64,000 bases of DNA from JACKDW01 sp964621785 (GTDB taxonomy: Bacteria; Myxococcota_A; Polyangia; Nannocystales; Nannocystaceae): assembly GCA_964621785.1 (NCBI GenBank), contig CAZUPD010000013.1:1-64000 (forward strand), in the 5' to 3' direction. Made by a program: the position numbers and the translations under genes. A model generated the notes under the pieces. That model had not been told where the DNA came from. It searched no databases and was given only the letters and a program-made list of their open reading frames with translations. Positions within the stretch are counted from its first letter, which is position 1. Each line of letters begins with the position of its first letter. Positions 35,085 to 44,921 of the stretch are shown here, one piece after another.

Positions 35085-35933
35085 TTGCGCTGCGTCGCGC
35101 GCGTGGTTTTTCTCGCCGTGCCTGGTACCTTTGCGGTGCTCGCCATGGTTGTGGTTCTGTTCGTTTTCGCCGCCTTGATGTACGGCACCGCCTCGTTCGC
35201 CCACGGCGTCGAGGGTGAACGGGCCGAACGCATGCGCGCGCGCGCGACTGTGTTTTTAGCTCTCGCAGCGCTGCTTCACCTCGGTTGTATCGGCGGCCAG
35301 TGCGTCGAGGGGGACCACCCATTTAAATCTGTGTTTCTCGCCACCAGCCTCGGGGCACTGATCGCCGTGCTCGGGTTTTTATTGGTCGCCATCCGCAAAC
35401 CGATCCACTCGCTCGGAGCCCTGCTCGCACCGATCGGCCTTGCCGGCCTTGTCCTCGGGGTAATGTTTGCAGATACAGTTGTCGATCGACTCCCGGCTTC
35501 GCGGGTACTTGTCACTGCACATATTAGCCTCGCGACCGCCGGGCTCGCGGGATTTACCCTCGCCGCCGGGGTGGCGAGTGTCTACTTGGCGATGGAACGC
35601 CGCCTGCGACAGAAGATCTTTCGCCCGCGTCCAGGAGGGGTTTCCCTCGCCGGCCTCGATCGCCTCCACCATCGCCTGATGTTGATCGTCACCCCGGTGG
35701 TGACCCTGGCGATCGTCACCGGTGTTCTTTGGATCCTACGGGCAGGTGGCCCCGAGATGCTCGGCGCCCGCTGGCCCGAATTGTTGGCCGCCGGCGGGAC
35801 CTGGCTGATCAGTGTCGGGATGTTGGTTTTGCGAGCGCTGTTCGGGGTCCGTGGGCGCCAGGCCGCCCGCCTGACCCTGCTCGCCTTTGCCTGCCTCCTC
35901 TTGATTTACGTCTATTACGGGGTGCGCTCGTGA
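35085..35933 (+). CDS. hemX: CcsA/HemX-like cytochrome c assembly membrane protein
   Basis: 282 aa in the open frame. The start is uncertain: TTG 35085, GTG 35103 or ATG 35145 (the last still gives a complete first helix). Eight hydrophobic helices and conserved His in the membrane part (AHISLATAGLAGF and RLHHRLMLIVTPVVTLAIVTGVLW) match the HemX/CcsA family found directly upstream of hemA in many bacteria. The stop overlaps the hemA GTG by 4 nt, so the two are co-translated. It probably affects haem delivery or the level of glutamyl-tRNA reductase. Confidence 0.8.
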   Translation: MRCVARVVFLAVPGTFAVLAMVVVLFVFAALMYGTASFAHGVEGERAERMRARATVFLALAALLHLGCIGGQCVEGDHPFKSVFLATSLGALIAVLGFLLVAIRKPIHSLGALLAPIGLAGLVLGVMFADTVVDRLPASRVLVTAHISLATAGLAGFTLAAGVASVYLAMERRLRQKIFRPRPGGVSLAGLDRLHHRLMLIVTPVVTLAIVTGVLWILRAGGPEMLGARWPELLAAGGTWLISVGMLVLRALFGVRGRQAARLTLLAFACLLLIYVYYGVRS

Positions 35934-37279
35934 GCGAGATTTTGGCTGTCGGCCTCAACCACAAGACCGCGCCCGTCGAGTTGCGCGAGCGCTTGGCCAT
36001 GGGGTCGCAGGAGATCCGCGAGTTGCTTTCACCGCTGGTCAGTGCCGGGCTAGGCGAGGCAATGGTTGTATCGACATGTAATCGCGTCGAGATCTACGGC
36101 GTTTCCACCGAAGGCCGGGTCGGCGACCGGATCCTCGATGCACTTGCCGGCATGCGCAACCTCGACCTCGGTGATCTGCGGCGACACACGTTTGTCCGCT
36201 CGGCGGCCTCGGCTGTGCGCCACATTTTTCGCGTCGCCGCCAGCCTCGAGTCGATGGTCGTCGGCGAGCCACAGATCCTCGGTCAGGTCAAAGAGGCCTA
36301 CGAGTTGGCCAAACGCGAGAACACCGTCGGAGCCGTCCTCGATCGTTGTATGACCATGGCGTTTCGCGGAGCCAAACGGGTCCGCACCGAAACCGAAATT
36401 GCCCGCGGAGCCGCCAGTGTTTCCTCGGTCGCCGTCGATCTGGCGATGAGTATCTTCGGCGAGCTACGCGGGTGTGGCGTGTTATTGGTCGGTGCTGGCG
36501 AGATGGCCCAACAGGCAGGCGTCTATCTACGTGCGGGTGGAGTCGCGGAGCTCACAGTTGTCAACCGCAGCCGCGAACGCGGCGAGCGTCTCGCCCGCGA
36601 GCTCGGTGGTCACTATGTCGCTTGGGACAGCTTAGAACAACAACTCCGCCGCGCCGACATCGTGGTGACAAGTACCGGGGCGACCCAACCGATCATCGAC
36701 CGGACGCTCATGAAGCGCGTCCTACGAGCACGTAGGGGCGAGCCTGTTTTTTTGGTCGACATCGCCGTGCCCCGCGACGTCGCTCCCGAGGTCAGCAGCC
36801 TCGACCAAGTGTTTTTGTACAACATCGACGATCTACAAGGGATCGTGCACGACAACATGCGGGCGCGCAGTGCCGAGGCCGAACGCGCGGCGGCCCTGGT
36901 CGACGAGGAGGTCGACAACTTTCTCTCGTGGCAACGCACCCGGGCCATCGGTCCCCTGATCGGAAGTCTCCAACGCCACGCCCGGTCGATTGTCGAGGCC
37001 GAGATGGAGCGCACCAAGTCCAAATTACGCACCCTTGATGCCGAGCAGCAGGCGATCGTTCAATCGGTGGTCCGCGGCGTGGTCAAAAAATTGCTTCACC
37101 AACCGATGGTGACGCTGCGGGCCGCGGCGAGCGAGGGAAGTCCAAGTGGGATCGACTTGGCGACCGCACTCGAGGAATTGTTTGCATTGCAGCCCGAGGG
37201 GACTCCGGCGGCAAAAGCCCTCAAGGCAGCGACCGCCGACGAAGATCCGGTGATCGGCTCGCCCGAACCATCGCGCTAG
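35930..37279 (+). CDS. hemA: Glutamyl-tRNA reductase
   Basis: 449 aa. The GTG at 35930 overlaps the upstream stop and begins SEILAVGLNHKTAPVELRE, the conserved N-terminus. The catalytic Cys is C50 in STCNRVEIYG. The NADPH-binding domain has GVLLVGAGEMAQ, and the C-terminal dimerisation helix follows. It reduces glutamyl-tRNA to glutamate-1-semialdehyde, the first step of C5-pathway haem synthesis. hemC follows 266 nt downstream. Confidence 0.96.
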   Translation: MSEILAVGLNHKTAPVELRERLAMGSQEIRELLSPLVSAGLGEAMVVSTCNRVEIYGVSTEGRVGDRILDALAGMRNLDLGDLRRHTFVRSAASAVRHIFRVAASLESMVVGEPQILGQVKEAYELAKRENTVGAVLDRCMTMAFRGAKRVRTETEIARGAASVSSVAVDLAMSIFGELRGCGVLLVGAGEMAQQAGVYLRAGGVAELTVVNRSRERGERLARELGGHYVAWDSLEQQLRRADIVVTSTGATQPIIDRTLMKRVLRARRGEPVFLVDIAVPRDVAPEVSSLDQVFLYNIDDLQGIVHDNMRARSAEAERAAALVDEEVDNFLSWQRTRAIGPLIGSLQRHARSIVEAEMERTKSKLRTLDAEQQAIVQSVVRGVVKKLLHQPMVTLRAAASEGSPSGIDLATALEELFALQPEGTPAAKALKAATADEDPVIGSPEPSR

Positions 37280-37545
37280 TGATTCGCAAAACCAACCCCC
37301 GAGGAGCGAGGCTCCGAGAGAGAGTCCCATCGCGTACCCAATGATTCCAGACCTTTACAGGGGGTGTTCGACTCCTGGGATCGACGTCGTCCGGTCGAGT
37401 GCGTATACAAATGACCGGTACAGCCGGGCCCGAAGCGACCCACCGCGACAGGTACCTGATCCCGGCTCACAAATCGCCGGACATCGTGACAAGGCTTTTC
37501 GCAGCCGGCATTTTCGGCGAAACTTCGCACCACGTCGCGGCCCTC

Positions 37546-38544
37546 ATGCCTATGGACTCAGCCAACCACCCCCCCTCAACTTCTCCCGACCTCCGTCGTC
37601 CCCTGCGGATCGGCACCCGACGATCGCGTCTCGCCCTGTGGCAAGCCAATTGGGTACGCGACCAGTTGCGGGCGCAGTGGGGGCAAAGCCTCGTGGTCGA
37701 GTTGGTCGAGATCGTGACCGACGGCGATCGGATCCAGGATCGGCCGCTACACCAGATCGGCGGCAAAGGGCTGTTTGTCAACGGAATCGAGGAACGGCTG
37801 AGCTCCGGCGATGTCGACCTCGCGGTCCACAGCATGAAGGACTTGCCCGGACAGTTGGCCGACGGGCTTAAAATTGTGTGTACACCAAAACGTGCCGATC
37901 CCCGCGATGCTCTGATCGTGCGAGAAGGTGTGTGTACATCGAAACCCACCGTCGAAACCCTGCCCGCCGGTGCGCGGGTCGGGACCACGAGTCTGCGGCG
38001 GACCGCACTCGTTCGTCGACTCGCGCCCGGCGTCGACGTGCAATCTCTCCGCGGCAATGTGCCGACACGCCTCAAAAAACTCGACGATGGACAGTTTGAC
38101 GCGATCTTGTTGGCGGCCGCTGGACTGCACCGGCTCGAGCTCCAGCACCGGATCAGCGCCTACCTCGATCCGGCCGTGTTTTGTCCCGCAGCGACCCAAG
38201 GCATCTTGGCACTGGAAGCCCGTGGCGATGACACGTGGGTACACGGTTTGGTCGCGCCCCTCGGTCACGGGCCAACATCTCGGGTCGCGGCCGCCGAGCG
38301 GGCATTTCTCGCCCGCCTCGAGGGGGGTTGTCAGGTGCCGATGGGCTGTTTTGCCGAGCCCGATGGCGAAGGTGGATTGACGCTGCGGGGCATTGTCGCC
38401 GACCCTTCCGGCGCACCCTATTACAGCGCGACCACAGCGGGCCGAAACGACCCGACCGACTTAGGCACCCAACTCGCCGAGCAACTGCTTGCGCAGGGAG
38501 CCGGCGGTGTCCTCGAATCCCTCAAACTCGGAGCCCCAGCGTGA
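37546..38544 (+). CDS. hemC: Porphobilinogen deaminase (hydroxymethylbilane synthase)
   Basis: 332 aa from the ATG at 37546; ATG 37552 is also possible. The frame is open upstream to 37399 but without similarity. Family motifs: RIGTRRSRLALWQANWV, DLAVHSMKDLP with the catalytic Asp, SLRGNVPTRLKKL, and C262 in EGGCQVPMG, which carries the dipyrromethane cofactor. It polymerises four porphobilinogen units. It belongs to the hemX-hemA-hemC group. A GTG at its stop starts the next frame, though a later GTG is the better start for that gene. Confidence 0.95.
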   Translation: MPMDSANHPPSTSPDLRRPLRIGTRRSRLALWQANWVRDQLRAQWGQSLVVELVEIVTDGDRIQDRPLHQIGGKGLFVNGIEERLSSGDVDLAVHSMKDLPGQLADGLKIVCTPKRADPRDALIVREGVCTSKPTVETLPAGARVGTTSLRRTALVRRLAPGVDVQSLRGNVPTRLKKLDDGQFDAILLAAAGLHRLELQHRISAYLDPAVFCPAATQGILALEARGDDTWVHGLVAPLGHGPTSRVAAAERAFLARLEGGCQVPMGCFAEPDGEGGLTLRGIVADPSGAPYYSATTAGRNDPTDLGTQLAEQLLAQGAGGVLESLKLGAPA

Positions 38545-38564
38545 ATCACCAGGAGAACTCTCGC

Positions 38565-38876
38565 GTGACAGTGCAGCGCCAATTCGATTTGCCGTGCGTA
38601 CTGACACTCATTTGTATGTGCATGGCTTTGACCGCCTGTGGACGCCCGAGCAATCGCCAGTTGTGTGAGAAGGCGGCGGAAATGACTGCAGTTGAGAACC
38701 CCCGGCGGACGATCGACGAACGATTTTACACTCGTTGTGAACGCAAGGTCCAGGACATGCGCCTCAACGCCGGTGTGCTGCGGTTTGGTGGCGTCGCCAG
38801 TTGCATGCAACAGGCTGGGACTCTCAAAGAATTTTATGACTGCGGAGTCCCGGACAAGCCGCCGCCGCGTCACTGA
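38565..38876 (+). CDS. Small Cys-rich lipoprotein, hypothetical
   Basis: 103 aa. The GTG at 38565 lies 10 nt after AGGAG; another in-frame GTG at 38541 overlaps the hemC stop. The signal peptide ends in lipobox LTAC. The mature part contains four more Cys (QLCEKAAE, TRCERKV, ASCMQQ and FYDCGVPD), likely forming two disulphides, in a short helical protein. Downstream of hemC and probably co-transcribed. Function unknown. Confidence 0.7.
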   Translation: MTVQRQFDLPCVLTLICMCMALTACGRPSNRQLCEKAAEMTAVENPRRTIDERFYTRCERKVQDMRLNAGVLRFGGVASCMQQAGTLKEFYDCGVPDKPPPRH

Positions 38877-38904
38877 CCGAATCGCGGTCGCTCAATGGTC
38901 GGTC

Positions 38905-39077
38905 CGCCAGAAACTTGCAGGTGCATCGCAGGTCGATCCGTCCGTCGAATGGCCGGGTAGGGTGCGAGTGTGCCCGTCGCTGTCGCATCGGGATGAACCA
39001 TGTTCGAACGGGCGCCAGAAACTTGCAGGTGCACAACTGCGTCGATGTACCGTCGACGAGTGAGCGAGTGTGCCCGT
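38905..39077. repeat. Imperfect tandem repeat containing two palindromes
   Basis: A 21-nt sequence, CGCCAGAAACTTG followed by CAGGTGCA, occurs identically at 38905-38925 and 39013-39033, each including one TGYANNTRCA site. GCGAGTGTGCCCGT follows each copy, at 38964-38977 and 39064-39077. The bases between the two parts differ. The region lies between the small lipoprotein and the amidohydrolase gene. Confidence 0.85.
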
Positions 39078-39125
39078 GGGCACAGCGCTTGCGGGAAATT
39101 GACAGTGCATGCACCATTGCCCCGC

Positions 39126-42100
39126 ATGTCTACTTCGAGGTTTGTCCTTCGTCGTTTTGTCCCCCAACTGTGGTTGTGGACTGCCCTCGCTAGCCTCGGA
39201 GGTTGTGCGCAACGCGGCCCGACGGCTCCGGACCCGGCCAACTATCCCCCGCCCGAGCCGGGGATTGTCGATGCGGGCGGGACCGATGGCGACGAAGAAC
39301 CACCCGAGTGGGATGTCATGAACCCGCCGGGGCTCGACGGTGACTTGGGTCAGGACATCGCTATCGATACCCAAGAGGGCACCTGGATGAGCCTCGACGT
39401 CAGTCCCGACGGGCAGACGATCGTGTTTGACCTGCTCGGAGATCTCTACACCATGCCGATCTCCGGGGGGGAGGCTACGCCCCTGACCAGTGGGATCGCC
39501 TGGGATATGCAGCCGCGTTTTAGTCCGGACGGCAAGTGGATTGCATTTACAAGTGATCGCGGAGGCGGGGACAACATCTGGGTCGTGCGCAGCAACGGCA
39601 CCGATCCGCGGCCGGTCACCAAGGAGACCTTCCGCCTGCTCAATAGTCCCGTGTGGTCGCCCGACAGCCGGTTTATCGCGGCCCGCAAACACTTCACCAA
39701 ACACCGCAGCCTCGGTGCCGGTGAGATCTGGCTCTACCACGTCTCGGGCGGCGACGGTGTCCCGCTAACCGAAAAGCAAAACGACCAAAAAGACGTCGGG
39801 GAGCCGGCGATCAGTCCCGACGGTCGCTACGTCTATTTCAGCATGGATGCCACCCCGGGCAAGTACTTCGAATATAACAAGGATCCGAACCCGGGCATCT
39901 ACGCCATCAAGCGTCTCGACCGGGAAACGGGTGACCTCGAAACCTTTGTCCGCGGGGCGGGTGGGGCGATTCGACCGACGCCGTCACCCGATGGCAAGAC
40001 CCTGGCTTTCGTTCGGCGTGTACGTACAAATACTGTGTTGTTTGTCCACGACATCGAGTCGGGCGAGGAGCGGGCACTCGACCACGGGCTCGACCGCGAC
40101 ATGCAGGAGGCCTGGGCGATCCACGGGGTCTACCCGGCGATGGCGTGGACACCCGACAATCGCTCGATCGTGTTTTGGGCGGCCGGCAAGATCCACAAAG
40201 TCGACATCGCTAGCGGACAGCGCAGCGAGATCCCGTTTCACGTCAAAACCACCCGGAGGGTCGCCAAGGCCCTGCGTCGCCCGGTCGAAGTTGCACCTGC
40301 AACCGTCGATGTCAAACTCGCCCGCTGGACATCGGTCAGCCCCGATGGCCGCCAGGTCGTCTTTCAAGCCCTCGGTCACCTCTACATCCGCAACCTGCCC
40401 GAGGGAAAACCACAGCGGCTCACCAGCCAAAACGATCACTTCGAATATTATCCGAGCTGGTCGCCTGATGGAAAATCAATTGTCTATACAACATGGGACG
40501 ACAAAGACTTGGGAACGGTTCGTGTCGTGCCTGCGCGCGGCGGGAGTGGCCGCGTTGTCAGTTCAAAACCCGGGCACTACATCGAACCTGTATTCTCGCC
40601 CGACGGCAGCCACATCGCCTACCACAAGGTCGGTGGAGGGTGGGTGCGCTCACCCAAGTGGTCCCACGAGCGCGGTTTATTTGTTGTCCCGACCAAGGCC
40701 AAGCGACGCGCACCTGTCGAGCCGGTCCGCGTGAGCCGGGAAGGCGAGGCGCCCCAGTTTTCGCGCGACGGCACGCGGCTTTTTTTCACCGTGTTCGGCG
40801 AGGACAAGCAGGGCAACGACCGCGCAGCGCTCGAGAGCGTCGAGATCGACGGCAGCGACCATCGCGTGCATCTCGAATCGGAACTGGCGACGGCCTACCG
40901 CGTGTCACCCGACGGACGCTGGGTCGCGTTTATCGAGGGGTTTGGCGTTCATATCACCCCGATGCCCGCGACTGGGAGCAAGCCGGTCAAGGTCGGTCCC
41001 AAGGCGACCTCGCTGCCATTGGCCAAGGTGTCGAAAGATGCAGGTGAGTTCCTCCACTGGTCGGGCGACAGTCAAACCCTGCACTGGTCCCACGGGCCCG
41101 AGCTCTACTCCCGCGATCTCAAAGATGCATTTGCATTTCTAGCCGGCGCACCCGAAAAACTTCCCGAGCCCGCCGAGTCCGGGATCAACCTCGGTCTGCG
41201 CGTACCCGCCGATGTGCCCAAGGGAACCGTGGCGATCATCGGGCCGCGGGTGCTGACGATGCGCAAAGGCGCCTGGGACGAAGTGATTGAGCCTGCAACG
41301 ATCATCGTCGAGGGCAATCGGATCAAGGCGATCGGGCCCAAAAATGAGGTTCAGGTGCCTACGGGGGCCCATGTGGTCCAGGCCGGTGGACACACGGTGA
41401 TCCCCGGTCTCGTCGATGTACATGCACACGGCGCCCAGGGACGCGATGGCATCATCCCCCAACAAAACTGGCTGCACTACGCCGAGCTCGCATTTGGGGT
41501 CACCACGGTTCATGACCCCTCCAACGATACCCATACGATTTTTGCCGCCAGTGAAATGGCCCGGGCCGGGCTTGTAACGGCACCGCGGATCTTCTCGACT
41601 GGGACGATTTTGTACGGTGCACTCGCCTCGTTTAAGGCCGACGTCGACAGCCTTGACGACGCCCGCTCGCACCTGCGGCGAATGCAAAAAGTCGGGGCAT
41701 TTTCAGTGAAGAGCTACAACCAGCCGCGTCGCAACCAGCGGCAACAGGTGATGACAGCCGGGCGTGAGCTCGGCGTGATGGTGGTACCCGAGGGGGGGTC
41801 GCTGTTTCATCACAACATGACGATGGTGGTCGATGGCCATACCGGGGTCGAACACTGCATCCCGGTCGGAGCGGCCTATAGCGACGTGTTGCAGCTATGG
41901 GGGCAAACCCAAGTTGGCTATACACCGACCCTCGGAGTGGCCTACGGAGGGCTCGGGGGCGAAAACTACTGGTATGCACATACAAATGTATGGGAAGATA
42001 CGCGCCTGTTGTCGTTTGTCCCGCGGTTCGCTGTCGACCCGAAGTCCCGCCGGCGGACAATGGCGCCGGACGACGATTGGAACCACGTGCGGGCAGCAAA

Positions 42101-42521
42101 GATCGCCAAACAGCTGATCGACGCAGGAGGGAAGGTCCAACTCGGCGCCCACGGCCAGCGAGAAGGACTCGCAGCCCACTGGGAGCTGTGGATGTTTGTC
42201 CAGGGAGGGATGAGCCCGCACGAGGCCCTCCGCGCAGGAACCCTGCACGGAGCCGAGTACTTGGGGCTCGATAACGATATCGGTTCACTCGAGGTGGGCA
42301 AACTCGCCGACTTGGTGATCCTCGAAAAAAATCCGCTGACCAATATCCGCGACTCGACATCCATTGTCTATACAATGATCAACGGCCGCCTCTACAACGC
42401 GACGACGATGGACGAGGTCGGCAATCACCCACGCAAACGCGAAGCGTTTTTCTTTGAGGACAATCCGGATTTGCCGACGACCCAGCCCCCGCCGGAGGCT
42501 GTGTGTGAGGGGCATTTGTAG
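39126..42521 (+). CDS. Lipoprotein with TolB-like beta-propeller and amidohydrolase domains
   Basis: 1131 aa. The ATG at 39126 opens a signal peptide ending in lipobox LGGC, followed by a short Pro/Asp linker. Residues about 75-690 contain repeated PD40/WD40-like blades (SPDGQTIVFDLLGDLYTMPI, FSPDGKWIAFTSDRGGGDNI, WSPDGKSIVYTTWDDKDLGT). Residues about 710-1110 are an imidazolonepropionase-type amidohydrolase with metal ligands in VDVHAHG (about 763-768) and the C-terminal GSLEVGKLADLVILEKNPL. Such fusions are probably periplasmic or surface hydrolases of cyclic amides or peptides. The gene contains six palindrome copies, the highest number here; one encodes the metal-binding HAH itself. Confidence 0.88.
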   Translation: MSTSRFVLRRFVPQLWLWTALASLGGCAQRGPTAPDPANYPPPEPGIVDAGGTDGDEEPPEWDVMNPPGLDGDLGQDIAIDTQEGTWMSLDVSPDGQTIVFDLLGDLYTMPISGGEATPLTSGIAWDMQPRFSPDGKWIAFTSDRGGGDNIWVVRSNGTDPRPVTKETFRLLNSPVWSPDSRFIAARKHFTKHRSLGAGEIWLYHVSGGDGVPLTEKQNDQKDVGEPAISPDGRYVYFSMDATPGKYFEYNKDPNPGIYAIKRLDRETGDLETFVRGAGGAIRPTPSPDGKTLAFVRRVRTNTVLFVHDIESGEERALDHGLDRDMQEAWAIHGVYPAMAWTPDNRSIVFWAAGKIHKVDIASGQRSEIPFHVKTTRRVAKALRRPVEVAPATVDVKLARWTSVSPDGRQVVFQALGHLYIRNLPEGKPQRLTSQNDHFEYYPSWSPDGKSIVYTTWDDKDLGTVRVVPARGGSGRVVSSKPGHYIEPVFSPDGSHIAYHKVGGGWVRSPKWSHERGLFVVPTKAKRRAPVEPVRVSREGEAPQFSRDGTRLFFTVFGEDKQGNDRAALESVEIDGSDHRVHLESELATAYRVSPDGRWVAFIEGFGVHITPMPATGSKPVKVGPKATSLPLAKVSKDAGEFLHWSGDSQTLHWSHGPELYSRDLKDAFAFLAGAPEKLPEPAESGINLGLRVPADVPKGTVAIIGPRVLTMRKGAWDEVIEPATIIVEGNRIKAIGPKNEVQVPTGAHVVQAGGHTVIPGLVDVHAHGAQGRDGIIPQQNWLHYAELAFGVTTVHDPSNDTHTIFAASEMARAGLVTAPRIFSTGTILYGALASFKADVDSLDDARSHLRRMQKVGAFSVKSYNQPRRNQRQQVMTAGRELGVMVVPEGGSLFHHNMTMVVDGHTGVEHCIPVGAAYSDVLQLWGQTQVGYTPTLGVAYGGLGGENYWYAHTNVWEDTRLLSFVPRFAVDPKSRRRTMAPDDDWNHVRAAKIAKQLIDAGGKVQLGAHGQREGLAAHWELWMFVQGGMSPHEALRAGTLHGAEYLGLDNDIGSLEVGKLADLVILEKNPLTNIRDSTSIVYTMINGRLYNATTMDEVGNHPRKREAFFFEDNPDLPTTQPPPEAVCEGHL

Positions 42522-42669
42522 GGATTTCAACGGCCCGGGCGAGAGGCATTTCTTTGGAGAGGAGCCCGATTTTCCGCCGACCCTGGGATCTTGGTTGGGA
42601 TGGCCGGCGGTTGTCGCCGGGATCGAGATGTGGCTCGTACGCAGCGAGTACGGCGGACTTCCGTCGAGG

Positions 42670-43332
42670 CTAGTGCATCCCCGCAACCCCGGACGCGACC
42701 CCCGAGCCCTGTGCGCGCGCCTGTTCAAACGCCCCGCGGATCAGCGGGGTGTAGCGCACCACATCGTGGGCGATGCGTTCGATGCGGTCGCGGACGCGGA
42801 CATTTTTGAGTTGCCCCTCGACAAAATCGCGATCGCGGGCGGCGGCGTGAAACGGCAGTGTAAAACCGTGGCACCAGTTGAAGCTGCGTTTGACTGCCGT
42901 GATCGACATGTCCCCTCCACCACCTCCGGTACAGGCCAGCACACCAGCAAATTTGCCCGCGAGCTCGTTGTATAGGAAATCAAACCAGTTCTTGAGCGCG
43001 CCGCTCATGTTGCCGTGGTACTCCGGAGTGGCGAGGATAAAGCCTTCGGCCCAGTGCGCGGCGGCTCGTACCTCGACCACCTGTGGTAGTTCAGCTTGGG
43101 TCGTATCCCCGTGGTCCATTACCGGCAGGTCGACTTCGTGTAGACACATGACACGGACATCCGCCCCGGCGGTTCGAGTTGCCTGCTCGGCGATCTCGAT
43201 CATCGTGTGAAGGTTGCTTTCGAGGCGGCGAGAGCCGCTGACGATCAGGACCTTTGTTCGCCTGTCGGGGGAAGTCTGTTGCACGCCGGGAGGATACTCT
43301 TCCCGGACAATCTGTGGCGGCCGCGGGCTCAA
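42670..43332 (-). CDS. NADPH-dependent FMN reductase
   Basis: 220 aa in the open frame; the true start may be some 20 residues in, near the first strand VLIVSGSRR. The flavodoxin-like fold shows SGSRRLESNLHTM as the phosphate loop, TPEYHGNMSGALKNWFDFL as the FMN-contact loop, and GGGGGDMS. This is the azobenzene-reductase/chromate-reductase/WrbA-like family. It reduces flavin or quinones in the cytoplasm. It is convergent with the amidohydrolase gene and divergent from the DprE1-like gene. Confidence 0.85.
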   Translation of the reverse strand: MSPRPPQIVREEYPPGVQQTSPDRRTKVLIVSGSRRLESNLHTMIEIAEQATRTAGADVRVMCLHEVDLPVMDHGDTTQAELPQVVEVRAAAHWAEGFILATPEYHGNMSGALKNWFDFLYNELAGKFAGVLACTGGGGGDMSITAVKRSFNWCHGFTLPFHAAARDRDFVEGQLKNVRVRDRIERIAHDVVRYTPLIRGAFEQARAQGSGVASGVAGMH

Positions 43333-43507
43333 CTGTCGGTTGCATGCTCAAGCCCGCTTTGGCGGGTTGAGTACCTGCTCGCTGGCCGTGTCGAAACTCG
43401 CGTATTTCGCCGTTTCACCGGCTCGGTGGTTGTCGTCTCAGGTCGCGGAGCTGGTAAACTCCTCGCCTGTGAGCTCGTACATCGAACGCTCGGAGGGTAC
43501 CGAACCC

Positions 43508-44857
43508 ATGATCAGCGGATGGGGCAATGTCCCCGTGCCCGGTCGCGAACGCCTGACGGAACGGATCGACCTCGCCAGTGCTGGAGCTGTCCTCAGTCGC
43601 GGGCTCGGACGTTCGTATGGGGATTCCTCATTGCCGCCGCCGGACCGCCGAGAGGTGCTGGGGACCCGGCTCGCCGATCGGATCCTCCACTTCGATCCGG
43701 ACTCTGGGCTGATGCGAGCCGAAGCCGGGCTCTCACTGGTCGAGCTCAACCGCCTGATGTTGCGTCGCGGATGGTTTCCACCGGTCACGCCGGGGACCCA
43801 GTTTGTCACGCTCGGGGGGATGGTCGCCGCCGATGTGCACGGCAAGGGGCACCACAGCGCTGGTTGCTTTGGCTCCGGGCATGTCCGCAACCTCAAACTG
43901 CGACTCGCCGACGGGCGGATCGCCGAGTGTTCCCGCGAGGTCGAAGCCGACCTGTTCCGAGCGACAGTTGGCGGTATGGGCCTCACCGGCCATATCCTCG
44001 AGGTCGAGTTTGGTATGCGCCGGATCCCGAGCCCGTGGATCTGGAGCGAGAGCCGGCGGTGTGCCGACATCGACGAGTTTATCGAGACCATCGAAGAGGT
44101 CCACAGCGTGTGGCCCTACGGGGTCGGCTGGATCGATTGCTTGTCGCAGGGGCGCAACATGGGGCGCGGGATCCTCGACTATGGACGCTGGGCCACGGCC
44201 GAGGAGGCGGGCGGCAAGCCCCTGCCCAAACGCCCGGGTATTCCGATTCCGTTCACGATGCCGTCGTGGCTGCTCGGACCATTGAGTGTACGTACATTTA
44301 ATACGCTCTACTACCACCGACATATCGCCCGACACCGGCGGCACGGGTTGCGTCACCCCGCGAGCTTTTTCTATCCGCTCGACACGTTTCTCAGTTGGTA
44401 CCGCCTCTACGGCCGCCGCGGGTTTACCCAGTATCAGTGCGTCCTACCCAAGTCCGCCGGACGCGGGGCTGCGCGCACGTTTTTGGAGTTGTTGACCCGC
44501 AAGGGCGGAGCCTCGTTTTTGTGTGTCATCAAGGACACTGGCCCCGAGGGTCTCGGGTTGTTGTCGTTTCCCAAACGCGGGATCACGATCGCCCTCGACA
44601 TCGCGGTCCGCGACGACACCCAGCAGTTGGTCGACAGCCTCAACGAGTTGGTCATCTCGCTGGGGGGTCGGATTTACCTGGCCAAGGATGGATTTACCCG
44701 GCCGGAGCACTACCGGGCGATGGAGCCTCGGCTCGACGAATTTTTAGAGATCCGTCGTCGCTACGACCCCGAGTACCGCCTGCGGTCGGCCCAATCTGTG
44801 CGTGTACTCGGTGATCCTGCAACGATTCCCGAGGTTTCGGAATCGACCTCCGAATAA
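43508..44857 (+). CDS. DprE1-like FAD-dependent oxidoreductase
   Basis: 449 aa from the ATG at 43508; a GTG at 43469 would give 462 aa, closer to the mycobacterial length. An N-terminal ISGWGNVPVPG is followed by the FAD-binding GLGRSYGD loop, GGMVAADVHGKGHHSAGCFG, and a C-terminal substrate domain with LVISLGGRIYLAKDGFTRPEHY. This matches decaprenylphosphoryl-beta-D-ribose 2-oxidase. With DprE2 it epimerises polyprenyl-phospho-ribose to arabinose in mycobacteria. Homologues in Gram-negatives sit in glycan clusters. The DprE2-like gene follows 64 nt downstream. The substrate in this organism is not known. Confidence 0.82.
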   Translation: MISGWGNVPVPGRERLTERIDLASAGAVLSRGLGRSYGDSSLPPPDRREVLGTRLADRILHFDPDSGLMRAEAGLSLVELNRLMLRRGWFPPVTPGTQFVTLGGMVAADVHGKGHHSAGCFGSGHVRNLKLRLADGRIAECSREVEADLFRATVGGMGLTGHILEVEFGMRRIPSPWIWSESRRCADIDEFIETIEEVHSVWPYGVGWIDCLSQGRNMGRGILDYGRWATAEEAGGKPLPKRPGIPIPFTMPSWLLGPLSVRTFNTLYYHRHIARHRRHGLRHPASFFYPLDTFLSWYRLYGRRGFTQYQCVLPKSAGRGAARTFLELLTRKGGASFLCVIKDTGPEGLGLLSFPKRGITIALDIAVRDDTQQLVDSLNELVISLGGRIYLAKDGFTRPEHYRAMEPRLDEFLEIRRRYDPEYRLRSAQSVRVLGDPATIPEVSESTSE

Positions 44858-44921
44858 GGTCCGTAACGTTTTGCCTGGAACATCCACGTCAAGGCCCGAC
44901 CGGGTCGAGGAGTGAATCACG

